In this document: piece by piece, positions 53,270-61,114 of the stretch | How positions within the stretch are numbered: position 1 is the stretch's first letter | How the letters are laid out: the number at the start of each line of letters is the position of its first letter | From: an uncultured Prevotellaceae bacterium | GTDB taxonomy: Bacteria; Bacteroidota; Bacteroidia; Bacteroidales; Bacteroidaceae | Direction of reading: 5' to 3' | Assembly (NCBI GenBank): GCA_900315095.1 | Contig: OMXS01000013.1 | Location: 1-64,000, forward strand | DNA: 64,000 nucleotides | Translations under genes and position numbers: made by a program | The notes under the pieces: model-generated | The model's input: the letters and a program-made list of their open reading frames with translations, nothing else | What the model was told of the DNA's origin: nothing | Database searches by the model: none

Positions 53270-54379
53270 CTAGTTATTTAGGAAAACTTTTCTTACGCTG
53301 CCGTCACTCATCTTTATGATGTTAAGGCCGCGCTGCGGAGTAGCCATACGGATGCCGTCTGCACCATATCGTGCCACCTCTGTCACTTCTCCATTGCCAT
53401 AAACGCCATTTATTCCCGACGCGATAATAGCATCGATAGATGCCTCAAGATGCAGGTCGTGCGCTCCTACCACCTCCGTGGAGGTCTCGCCCAACTGAGG
53501 CACCACTTGATTCATGCCGTTATATATACGCACAAAGTCTATGAAGTCGAGGTCTTTGGGTTGTCTGTTCTCGTCCACCGCCCAGCTGATATCAATAGAA
53601 CACCCTTCTTCGTTGCTATTTGGCAGGTTATCGGCATAGCCGTAACGGAGGAACATCAGCACCCATTGCTTGTTGTACATATCGTGTTCAAGGAACCATG
53701 CGTTCCTTGGCAGCCGTGTTCCGCTGAAGGTGAGGTTATCCTCAAGCCAACAAGGGTAGTACTCCTGTGGGTGGCCAAATGCGTCCATACGCGGGATAAC
53801 GCCATTGTTCCCATGATTGTCTGTCCAGGGAATATCATTCATGGGATTCTTCTTATATGTAATGCTATAAGCATAATCCACCTTCCCCACACTGTCCACA
53901 TCGGCAGAGCCGCTGATTTCGTACCAAGGGTCATCGGGCAGGTTATTGTGGTTAATGTCCTTTGAGACCATAACGATACCAGGCTCGCTAGAACCGCCAA
54001 AGGCATCGGGGAACATCTTGCTCTGCATTGAATTGCCGCGGATGCAGAAGTCGCGCTGACCGCTGATGTTGGCAATGCTATGGTCGAAATGGAATGTGAC
54101 GTAGCCGCCATAACCACCCAGCGAAATCATGCTGTGGTCATCGTCGGCGTAGTCGCCGGCAATGGATGCCGTGCATTTTGCGGCCATCGCGGCTGCATCG
54201 TCGCCTTCTTCCCATTCAGGTATGTCATTAATAAACTGTCCCGGAGCGGGCACATACTCATCTACAGCCAGGATATACTGGCTATGTTCAGCGTCATCGG
54301 TCATCTGCTGCGCTTGTAGCGGCGATACACTGACAACTGCTATAAGGCATACCAATGCCCCAATAGCTGATTTTTTCAT
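53270..54379 (-). CDS. Secreted protein of B12-regulated locus with C-terminal tail motif
   Basis: 369 residues from MKKSAIGALVCLIAVVSVSP (signal peptide); an ATG nine codons earlier lies close to the riboswitch. It is a beta-rich protein: SLGGYGGYVTFHFDHSI, RDFCIRGNS, calcium-loop-like DINHNNLPDDPWYEISG, FIDFVRIYNGMNQ. Similar proteins sit beside btuB/btuG/DUF4465 genes in other Bacteroidota B12 loci, which suggests a surface helper in corrinoid capture; the family has no name I can give. The tail is GADGIRMATPQRGLNIIK...RKVFLNN. A cobalamin riboswitch precedes it and the giant gene follows by 38 bp. Confidence 0.78.
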   Translation of the reverse strand: MKKSAIGALVCLIAVVSVSPLQAQQMTDDAEHSQYILAVDEYVPAPGQFINDIPEWEEGDDAAAMAAKCTASIAGDYADDDHSMISLGGYGGYVTFHFDHSIANISGQRDFCIRGNSMQSKMFPDAFGGSSEPGIVMVSKDINHNNLPDDPWYEISGSADVDSVGKVDYAYSITYKKNPMNDIPWTDNHGNNGVIPRMDAFGHPQEYYPCWLEDNLTFSGTRLPRNAWFLEHDMYNKQWVLMFLRYGYADNLPNSNEEGCSIDISWAVDENRQPKDLDFIDFVRIYNGMNQVVPQLGETSTEVVGAHDLHLEASIDAIIASGINGVYGNGEVTEVARYGADGIRMATPQRGLNIIKMSDGSVRKVFLNN

Positions 54380-54433
54380 GTCTTTTTCTTTTAAATCATC
54401 TTCCACGTCCTCCTCGAGACAGGAAAGAATAAA

Positions 54434-54600
54434 TTTGGTGAGGGGCAGGTCTTCTGACTTGTTGCCGATGCAAACGTCTTCCCGAAAAGTTCAGTGACGC
54501 ATTAGTTTGCACCATGAAGGGCAACTCACAGCTGCGGGACAGTTCTGGATTTCCACCTGATTCCCATTTTAATCGCTTGTACAGCGAACCCAACACGTTT
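54434..54600 (-). promoter_or_regulatory. Cobalamin riboswitch upstream of the 53270/46728 operon
   Basis: Read on the minus strand: GGTGGAAATCCAGAACTGTC, GCGTCACTGAACTTTTCGGG (B12-box region), GAAGACGTTTGCATCGGCAA, and GTCAGAAGACCTGCC at the 3' end. The order and spacing match the btuB switch at 33940. The promoter at 54608-54637 places the start of the RNA here. Confidence 0.92.
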
Positions 54601-54607
54601 CTGGGAG

Positions 54608-54637
54608 CAAAGTTACGAAAAGTAAAGCGAAATGCAA
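54608..54637 (-). promoter_or_regulatory. Promoter of the second cobalamin-riboswitch operon
   Basis: On the minus strand TAACTTTG (54608-54615), with TTG at 54635-54637 and a 19-bp gap. Confidence 0.8.
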
Positions 54638-54704
54638 AAGAAATGCATGCTTTTTTCTTTTCCGAGACAGAGAAAGTTCGGCACTGCCCAAGTTATAAAA
54701 CAAA

Positions 54705-54728
54705 AGAGAGCAGTGCGAACTGCTCTCT
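54705..54728 (-). terminator. Hairpin downstream of the DUF4465 lipoprotein gene
   Basis: AGAGAGCAGT (54705-54714) and ACTGCTCTCT (54719-54728), a perfect 10-bp stem with GCGA loop, followed on the minus strand by TTTTGTTTTATA. Confidence 0.85.
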
Positions 54729-54776
54729 ATAAACCAAGAAATGGAAATTCTCTATATTACTTATAGCATTACTCAA

Positions 54777-54935
54777 GTTTCGCTTGTTAAGAAGATATAG
54801 GAAGATAATGGGAGATAGTCGCCTGACGGCGACGGGAGATAGAGGACATCACTCTACCTGCAATTATCACGCGGCAAAACTATTGTCTTATAACTCCCTC
54901 TATCTACAAAGCAAGCGTGCTTGCGAAAGTTGAAT
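54777..54935. repeat. Weak inverted-repeat element with GGGAGATAG words
   Basis: CAAGTTTCGCTTG near 54776 and GCTTGCGAAAGTTGAA near 54920 are roughly inverted. GGGAGATAG occurs at about 54809 and 54834 and as CTATCT...CTCCC near 54893-54905, and GTCGCCTGACGGCGAC forms a local palindrome. It resembles the word-arm elements at 14983 and 61346 in style but is less regular. Confidence 0.4.
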
Positions 54936-54939
54936 AGTA

Positions 54940-55719
54940 TTATTCAACCTCGTAGGTCAGGTCGTCAATGCAGACATACGAAGGAGTGTTAAGTCCCCAG
55001 CTGCCCTTGTCTGTTCCGTCAAAGGTGAAAGTCAGGACCTTCACTCTACCCAGAGAACTCAGGTCGAGCCATTTCCAGTCTTTCACAACTGTTACGCCTG
55101 TGCGATAATCAGCAGGATAGAAATCAACGCTCTTGCCGTTGTCGGCGGTAACAGTAACCTTCAAGTAGTCACCAGTTTCAAACTTCTTGGCATAGCTGTC
55201 GCCGTTCTCAACAGAGTTAACTAGATAAGAAGAGTTAGTGAAGAAGAAACCTTTCACGTTCACTCCCTTGGTGTTGCTAACAGTTATAGTGGCTGCCTGG
55301 CCGTATACTACGGCAAACTGCTTTCCATCGTGAGCCTTGCCAGTAACGTTGTTGAACTGGTCTATGGTTAGATTAGTAGCCGAGAAACCTGTGGCTGTGC
55401 GGTTAGAAATGCCGAAGCCCATGAAGCTAAAACCATAGCTAGATACAGTGTAAGAAGTATTGAAACTCAAATCTTTCTCTGCATACGAGCAGATGTAAGT
55501 GGTGCCGCCCCATTCATCAGAGACGCCCGTTCCGTTCTCTTCACCCATCCAGAATCCCTGCTCATTGAGTTTCTGGTTTTCAAACGAGATAACTTCTGTT
55601 TTAATCTTGTCATCGATGACTGCACTATCTTTGTCGTCATCACTACACGAAGTAATTAAAACTGGTACTCCGATAAGGGCGAGAACCATAAGGCTCTTCA
55701 AAATGCTTTTTGTTTCCAT
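54940..55719 (-). CDS. DUF4465 lipoprotein under cobalamin riboswitch control
   Basis: 259 residues. The lipobox is LIGVPVLITSCSDDD. A DUF4465 beta-sandwich fills residues 35-259: SFENQKLNEQGFWMGEENG, NQFNNVTGKAHDGKQFAVVY, DYLKVTVTADNGKSVDFYPA, WKWLDLSSLGRVKVLTFTFD, GLNTPSYVCIDDLTYEVE. DUF4465 proteins recur in B12 loci of Bacteroidota and may overlap with the described BtuH-type surface B12 binders; I cannot confirm that identity from sequence. It has its own riboswitch and terminator, so it is a separate unit. Confidence 0.9.
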   Translation of the reverse strand: METKSILKSLMVLALIGVPVLITSCSDDDKDSAVIDDKIKTEVISFENQKLNEQGFWMGEENGTGVSDEWGGTTYICSYAEKDLSFNTSYTVSSYGFSFMGFGISNRTATGFSATNLTIDQFNNVTGKAHDGKQFAVVYGQAATITVSNTKGVNVKGFFFTNSSYLVNSVENGDSYAKKFETGDYLKVTVTADNGKSVDFYPADYRTGVTVVKDWKWLDLSSLGRVKVLTFTFDGTDKGSWGLNTPSYVCIDDLTYEVE

Positions 55720-55856
55720 TGAAAATATAATTTAACTTGTTAATGAAATCAAGACATGTTTACCGTTTCCAAGAATACGGCATTACATTTCATCGTTATA
55801 GTTTTTAAATTACCTCTTCTGCGTCTTCCTCGAGACAGAGAAAATTAAAGATGAAA

Positions 55857-56044
55857 GGCAGGTCTTCTGACTTGTTGCCGATGCAAACGTCTTCCCGAGA
55901 AATGCTTATTAATGACTCAGCGCTCAACAATACTCTCAGTGACGTTGTGTTTGCACCATGAAGGACAACTTACAGCTGCGGGACAGTTCAGGATTCACAC
56001 CAGATTCCCTTTTAATCACTTCGCAAGTGAACCAATCATGTAAC
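55857..56044 (-). promoter_or_regulatory. Cobalamin riboswitch upstream of the DUF4465 lipoprotein gene
   Basis: On the minus strand: GGTGTGAATCCTGAACTGTC, CCGCAGCTGTAAGTTG, AACGTCACTGAGAGTATTG (B12-box region), CTCGGGAAGACGTTTGCATC, GTCAGAAGACCTGCCT. The variable arm is about 25 nt longer than in the 54434 switch (it includes GAGCGCTGAGTCATT). The promoter is at 56051-56080. Confidence 0.92.
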
Positions 56045-56050
56045 CGATTG

Positions 56051-56080
56051 CAAAGGTATAACAAAAAACGGATACCGCAA
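56051..56080 (-). promoter_or_regulatory. Promoter of the third cobalamin-riboswitch unit
   Basis: On the minus strand TACCTTTG (56051-56058), with TTG at 56078-56080 and a 19-bp gap. Confidence 0.8.
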
Positions 56081-56138
56081 AAAATAACTTGTTTTTTATT
56101 TGGTATTACTTATTATTTGCCTCATATCTTTAACAACT

Positions 56139-56263
56139 CCCCGCCCCTGTAGGGGAGGGGCTGGGGTGGGGTCAGTGTCTTCTATCCCTACATAATTCTT
56201 TTTATCTTCTTTTCTCTAATATCACCGACCCGCCCCTATCCCCGCCCCTGCATGGGTGGGGAA
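56139..56263. repeat. G-rich palindromic repeat, left copy flanking the 80-aa/1218-aa gene pair
   Basis: CCCCGCCCCTGTAGGGGAGG, GGGGTGGGG, a pyrimidine-rich middle, ATATCACCGACC and CGCCCCTATCCCCGCCCCT then CATGGGTGGGGAA. The same order recurs at 60880-61017 in the same orientation. The following bases (GGAACCAACGGTCGCTG, about 56300) recur inverted near 60864. Confidence 0.85.
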
Positions 56264-56439
56264 TTGCCTGGAAGCAGACTCTTTATTGCATGGGCGTGGA
56301 ACCAACGGTCGCTGGTCGAAGGGGAAAAGCAATCGCCAGAAACGGAATCTATCGGAATACTGTCCCAATGCTGGGATAACTGCAAAAATATAGTGGTATG
56401 TGGAAGATGACTCTTCACTACCAGAGTTTCCGTAGAGAT

Positions 56440-56475
56440 AAGAAATGGGAACCAGAAACCTGATTCCCACTTCTT
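56440..56475 (-). terminator. Terminator hairpin after the 80-aa gene
   Basis: AAGAAATGGGAACCAG (56440-56455) pairs with CTGATTCCCACTTCTT (56460-56475) with two G-T mismatches, 6 bp beyond the stop at 56482. Confidence 0.8.
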
Positions 56476-56481
56476 GTTATC

Positions 56482-56724
56482 TTACCAGTCGAGCACTGTG
56501 CCTTTCCAGTCGTCAAATGGTTTGTAGCGTTTGTACGATGGCGAGTACTTCACGGAGTCGTTCTCCATTTCCTCTTCTTCATCGTCAACGACAGTCATAT
56601 CGTTCTTCTTTCCCAGTCCGTCATTCACACTTTGTGTAAAGAAAGGGAAATCAATCATAACGTTGTCGCTTGTCTTCAGCAACAGCATCGATGCCTCTGG
56701 CTTGATATATCTTTTCTTGTTCAT
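56482..56724 (-). CDS. Small protein of the MnKKxYxKPE type (80 aa)
   Basis: MNKKRYIKPEASMLLLKTSD starts like many short Bacteroidales proteins (M-K-K-x-Y-x-x-P-x). Then a hydrophobic patch (VMIDFPFFTQSVND), an acidic run (VVDDEEEEMENDS) and a C-terminal aromatic/basic stretch (YKRYKPFDDWKGTVLDW). It lies 17 bp after the 1218-aa gene and is followed by a terminator, so it is co-transcribed with it. No signal peptide is seen. The function is unknown; an accessory or precursor peptide role is conjecture. Confidence 0.7.
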   Translation of the reverse strand: MNKKRYIKPEASMLLLKTSDNVMIDFPFFTQSVNDGLGKKNDMTVVDDEEEEMENDSVKYSPSYKRYKPFDDWKGTVLDW

Positions 56725-56741
56725 AGTCGTTACGTTTTAAA

Positions 56742-59700
56742 TTACTTAATCACCACTTTCTTACCGTTGTGGATATAGATGCCTCTCTGTGGGTTTGTAA
56801 CCTTCACGCCCTGGAGGTTGTACCAGTCGCCGTCGCTGAAGTCAACGGTGCTCTCGATGCCGCGGATGTCTGAAGACTCACCGTCGAAGATGAGGTTAAT
56901 CTTAGCACCTGAAGCATTGTCAACCTGCAAGTAAGCCTTACCAGCAGAGAGTTTCTTGCCGTTAGCGAGTGGAGCGAAGCCAGGCTGTCCGCCCTCTACT
57001 GCCAGCACGAAAATTGTACCGTCGCCAGTAACGTTGCCGTCAGAAACCTGAAGCATATTCGTATAATCAAGAACAGCGTCTTCAACCTTAAGCAGTTTAT
57101 GAACGCCCGCGGTACCGTTCACTATTACTGGAGTGCCTGCAGGTGCCTCAGTGATTTGCTCTGCTTTTGCATTACCACCTGTGATTTCAGTGATGATATA
57201 AGCAGTAACGTCGTCTGGGAACTGCACTGCTGAAGGAGTTACGAACGTTGCCCACTCGTAAGAAGAGATTGTCAGATCAACATACTCTACTGTCTTTTCT
57301 GCAGTTACTGTATTATTGGTAAGGTCGATTGTGAATGTGTATGTTCCAGCCTCGCCCACCGTGTACGATCCACGTATTTCACCAGCGATGAATTCCACAG
57401 TAGGATCATCTTCGCTGAATATCCAGTAACGGCGGTCTTCTGGGGCATTGAAGGTGGTAGGTGTCAGGTTGGTCAGTCCGTAGTCATCGCTGCGAGTGAA
57501 GTAGAACTCTTCCGTAGTCGAAGTCATCTCCTTCGTCAGCTTGAGGTTCTCATCGAACACATCGTTACTCTCCTGGAGATAGCCTGAAAGCATATACTTC
57601 GTCTCGCCTTCCGTCTCTGGGCTAACCGTCAGCATCAGACCATCAGAAGCCTCAGTAAGCGTGAATACCCATGTGTTAGCCTTCTTCAGGTAGAAGTCCT
57701 TACCGTCCGCCGAAGTCGGCAGGTTCTCGTGGTTCTCCGCAATGATAATCAATTCCGATTGAGCGTCAGCGCTGTGGTACTCATTACCCATGTTGTCTTT
57801 GATGTAGAACTGCGTGTGTGCAGGCAGTTCCTTAGTGAGAGAGAGACTTTCAAATGGAGTCTCTTCTTCTCCAACAACTAGAGAATAAGTAGTAGCTGAT
57901 GTGGCTCCCTTCTTGTATATCTGGACTGGAGATTGCGATGCAGACGCATAGCAACTGAAAATATCACTACCAGAATTATACTGCAATACATTTCTTCCGT
58001 TAGTTCTTTGGAATACTACCGAAGTGCCTTCATCAGTAATTGTAATCACAGCCTTTGCGTTATCATTCTTTTCATCCTCTGTCTTCAGATGATTTGAAGA
58101 ATTGCTTGCTGCATAGATATAACCATCGCCCGTATTGAAATACCATCCTTCAGAGTTTCCTTCGAGGGTGAATACCTGTATCTCACCTGAATTTGAAACA
58201 AGGGCATTGCCTGTCTCATCGAATGTAACTCCAGTGGCAGCACGATTATTAGAGTTCTGAGTAGAACTCATTGCTTTACCAGCGTCAGTATTCACGATTA
58301 TCACTTCGTCGCCTTCTGAAAGAGCAGAAACACTAGTAACCAAGGAATAAGGTTCTGTCTTCAACTCTACCACGTGTATCGTGCACGCACCAAAAATATC
58401 ATCATTGTCAGCAGCCGCTGCTTTGATAATGATGTTTCCTGCTCCGACTGCTGTCACCTTACCATCCTGGTCGACAGTTGCCACAGACTCGTCTTCTGAG
58501 GTCCATATCAAGTTTACGGTCGCATTATCAGGTTCAATGGTGGCATTGATTTTCTTTGTCTGACCAACTACTAATGTAGCCTCGATGACATCGAGAGAGA
58601 TTCCTGTCACAGCCACAGCGTTCACGGTGATGTTATAAGTGGCGGTCTTTGTCACGTCAGCCTTTGTATATGATACTGTTACCGTCTGAGTTCCTGCGGT
58701 GCTCATGTCATAGCCTTCGAACGTAGCGTCTGCAGTGACATCCTCTGAAGTGTTGTTATCGTAAGCGGCGGTAACCGTCATTCCCTCATGTGAGAACTCA
58801 TCACCTACATTGAATGTTGTGGGATAGTCGCCGCTGAGCGTAATACTGCTCAGTGCACGATTATTTACTGTGATTTCGTAAGTCTTTGTCTTCGTCACTC
58901 CTCTTTCCGTATAACTTACTGTCACCGTCTGGGTTCCCGCAGTGTTCATATCATATCCCGTGAACGTGGCTTTATCGGTCACCACTTTCGTCGAATTGTC
59001 ATCGTATACTGCTGTCACAGTTCCTGTTTCTCCGAAAGAGAACTCGTCGCCCACAAAGAACGTGGTGGGATATTCACCGCTAAGCATTATACCTGTCAAC
59101 GTCTTGTTTACAGGTTTACTGTAAATCTGGACTGGTTGTTGGCTACCTGCATAACAGGAGAATATATTATTTCCAGAATTATACTGAAGGTAATTATGAG
59201 TGTTAGTACCCTGGAACTTTATGTCTGCATCGTCACCACTGATGGTTATGCTTGCCTTTGCATTGTTATTGTTATCTTTCTCTGCTTCCGTCCTCAAGTA
59301 ATTCTTATCACTGCTTGCTGCATATAGATAACCGCTAACCTCACCATTTACAGTTTTGAAATACCATCCTTCAGAGTTTCCTTCAAGGGTGAACACCTGA
59401 ATATCAGTAGAAGCTGGAACGATAGCGTTATCCGCATCGAAGGTAACTACAGTAGCACCACGATTGTTATTGTTCTGTGTCGTACTAATTGCTTTGCCAG
59501 CAGCCTTATTCACGATAATGACATTATCGCCTTCTGCAAGGTCATCAGCATTTGTAACCAAAGTATAAGCATCTCCAGTCAAGGCGTTCACCGTGATGGT
59601 ATAAGTTGCGGTCTTTGTCACTTCACGTTCCGTGTATGATACGGTCACATCATACGTGTCAGCGATACTCATGTCATAGCCGTCGAAAGTAGCGTCTGCA

Positions 59701-60398
59701 GTGACATCCTCTGAAGTATTGTCATCGTAATTTGCGGTGACTGTCATTCCCTCATGAGAGAACGTATCACCAACTGTGAATGTTGTGGGGTAATTACCTG
59801 ATAATGTTATGCCCGTAAGAATCTTAGCGGGAGTGGAAGATTCCACTTTCTTATAAAAAGCCGTTTTTGTGTTCTGGATATTGCTATTAACCGATCCATA
59901 GCAACGCCAATCCACACTGTTATACACACCCAAGAAACGCGAAGTGGAAACGTTCTTTAGATATTTGTCAGAACTATTAAATGTACTATTTGGATCGTTT
60001 TCAAATGTGAAAGTATTGTTCTCATTTGTGCCAACACGAACACCATTGTTAGAATTAGTGCAATAGAGATAATTAGTAGTTTCACCACTTGTTACGCCAA
60101 ACTTGTAGGAACCATTGTCAACAGTGACTTCCCATTGCAAATTTGCACCAACATCTGACGTAATTTGAGATTGATTGCCAAGTAAACTCACTGTTGTAGC
60201 CGCTGGGGCAGCAGAAGTTCCTTTGTCGTTAGACATTGCCATTTTAGTGGTAAGGTCAACGATGACCACCACGTCACCAGTAACCAACTCCGATGGATCT
60301 GTCTTTACCCATGTGTCGGCCGCTGAAGCGACATTAACTCCACCCACTACTATCATCAGTAGCGATAGGAATAAAGATTTTAAATAGGTTTGTTTCAT
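56742..60398 (-). CDS. Secreted 1218-aa protein with Big-type domains, repeated modules and C-terminal tail motif
   Basis: The signal peptide is LSLLMIVVGGVNVASA. Modules alternate: a ~150-residue beta-rich unit repeated about three times (DLAEGDNVIIVNKAAGKAIS, EGNSEGWYFKT, LQYNSGNNIFSCYAGSQQPV; near 30, 275, 690). Big_3-like units lie near 196, 436 and 519 (GIMLSGEYPTTFFVGDEFSF, TVTAVYDDNSTKVVT). One Big2 lies at about 596-680 (VTGISLDVIEATLVVGQTKK). One copy of the module shared with the 44961 protein is at about 840-1037. The end is WYNLQGVKVTNPQRGIYIHN-GKKVVIK. It is probably surface-anchored and possibly adhesive; the ligand is unknown. The near-identical repeats suggest recent internal duplication. 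Confidence 0.8.
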   Translation of the reverse strand: MKQTYLKSLFLSLLMIVVGGVNVASAADTWVKTDPSELVTGDVVVIVDLTTKMAMSNDKGTSAAPAATTVSLLGNQSQITSDVGANLQWEVTVDNGSYKFGVTSGETTNYLYCTNSNNGVRVGTNENNTFTFENDPNSTFNSSDKYLKNVSTSRFLGVYNSVDWRCYGSVNSNIQNTKTAFYKKVESSTPAKILTGITLSGNYPTTFTVGDTFSHEGMTVTANYDDNTSEDVTADATFDGYDMSIADTYDVTVSYTEREVTKTATYTITVNALTGDAYTLVTNADDLAEGDNVIIVNKAAGKAISTTQNNNNRGATVVTFDADNAIVPASTDIQVFTLEGNSEGWYFKTVNGEVSGYLYAASSDKNYLRTEAEKDNNNNAKASITISGDDADIKFQGTNTHNYLQYNSGNNIFSCYAGSQQPVQIYSKPVNKTLTGIMLSGEYPTTFFVGDEFSFGETGTVTAVYDDNSTKVVTDKATFTGYDMNTAGTQTVTVSYTERGVTKTKTYEITVNNRALSSITLSGDYPTTFNVGDEFSHEGMTVTAAYDNNTSEDVTADATFEGYDMSTAGTQTVTVSYTKADVTKTATYNITVNAVAVTGISLDVIEATLVVGQTKKINATIEPDNATVNLIWTSEDESVATVDQDGKVTAVGAGNIIIKAAAADNDDIFGACTIHVVELKTEPYSLVTSVSALSEGDEVIIVNTDAGKAMSSTQNSNNRAATGVTFDETGNALVSNSGEIQVFTLEGNSEGWYFNTGDGYIYAASNSSNHLKTEDEKNDNAKAVITITDEGTSVVFQRTNGRNVLQYNSGSDIFSCYASASQSPVQIYKKGATSATTYSLVVGEEETPFESLSLTKELPAHTQFYIKDNMGNEYHSADAQSELIIIAENHENLPTSADGKDFYLKKANTWVFTLTEASDGLMLTVSPETEGETKYMLSGYLQESNDVFDENLKLTKEMTSTTEEFYFTRSDDYGLTNLTPTTFNAPEDRRYWIFSEDDPTVEFIAGEIRGSYTVGEAGTYTFTIDLTNNTVTAEKTVEYVDLTISSYEWATFVTPSAVQFPDDVTAYIITEITGGNAKAEQITEAPAGTPVIVNGTAGVHKLLKVEDAVLDYTNMLQVSDGNVTGDGTIFVLAVEGGQPGFAPLANGKKLSAGKAYLQVDNASGAKINLIFDGESSDIRGIESTVDFSDGDWYNLQGVKVTNPQRGIYIHNGKKVVIK

Positions 60399-60487
60399 AG
60401 TTGTATTTGATTTTGTTATTATGTTATCTCGTTTGTTGCTATTTTTAAGCCTTTTCTTTTGTGCAAACGGTAAATGGTTTCAACATG

Positions 60488-60518
60488 CAAAGATACGAAA
60501 CATTTCGGGGATATGCAA
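60488..60518 (-). promoter_or_regulatory. Promoter of the 1218-aa gene
   Basis: On the minus strand TATCTTTG (60488-60495), with TTG-type -33 (60516-60518) and a 20-bp gap; about 90 bp from the ATG. Confidence 0.75.
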
Positions 60519-60640
60519 ATAATTTGAGGTTTTTCTTACACTAAGCGCATGTATTTTGCAAGAATGTAAACATCTTTCGCAAACTCCGCTTGCCTGTGAG
60601 AAAATGCCGGACAGGACTTGTTAACATTTTGCTGTTGTGG

Positions 60641-60815
60641 TGACAGTTGACAGATTACAGTTTTAAAGTGACCCTATGGTGGCGACAGACAAGAAAACAC
60701 GTATATATACGTATATATATTTATTATATATATAATATATATATTATATATATAATAAAACTTTCGGACAAGGTTTAGGGGGGCTTAAAATAAAACTGTA
60801 ATCTGTCAACTGTCA
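60641..60815. repeat. Inverted-repeat element with 25-bp perfect arms of TGACAGT-type words
   Basis: Arms 60641-60665 and 60791-60815 are exact reverse complements and consist of a 7-bp word (TGACAGT TGACAGA TTACAGT). The core includes about 60 bp of alternating TA/AT (60701-60759). No gene is present. Confidence 0.9.
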
Positions 60816-60879
60816 CACACCACCTTGTTTTGAATGTCTGCTGTCAGTTGTTTCTCCATTCGGTCAGCGACCGTTGGTT

Positions 60880-61017
60880 CCCCGCCCCTGAAGGGGAGGG
60901 GCCAGGGGTGGGGACTGTGTTGTCCTCTGTCTCCATCTATCTACCCTTATCTCCATTTATCTTCTTCCTTTATATCACCGACCCCGCCCCTATCCCCGCC
61001 CCTACATGGGTGGGGAA
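60880..61017. repeat. G-rich palindromic repeat, right copy
   Basis: Same module order as 56139-56263: CCCCGCCCCTGAAGGGGAGG, AGGGGTGGGG, a TCTCC/ATCTATC-rich middle, TATATCACCGACC, then CGCCCCTATCCCCGCCCCTA and CATGGGTGGGGAA. It is itself bracketed by two direct copies of the TGACAGT arm (60791 and 61055). Confidence 0.85.
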
Positions 61018-61054
61018 CCGTTAGCAATGGGGCTAATTGTATATAGTATCCTAA

Positions 61055-61100
61055 AATAAAACTGTAATCTGTCAACTGTCACCGCTCACCTTGTTTTCGA
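61055..61100. repeat. Third copy of the TGACAGT-word arm
   Basis: AATAAAACTGTAATCTGTCA-ACTGTCAC followed by CACCTTGTTTT repeats 60789-60832 in direct orientation about 265 bp away. Confidence 0.85.
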
Positions 61101-61114
61101 GTGAAACAAGTGTA

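Noticed and set aside
56139-61017. Composite transposon
   Set aside because: The flanking direct repeats carry no transposase and the enclosed genes are not mobilisation genes; kept only as possible recombination sites.
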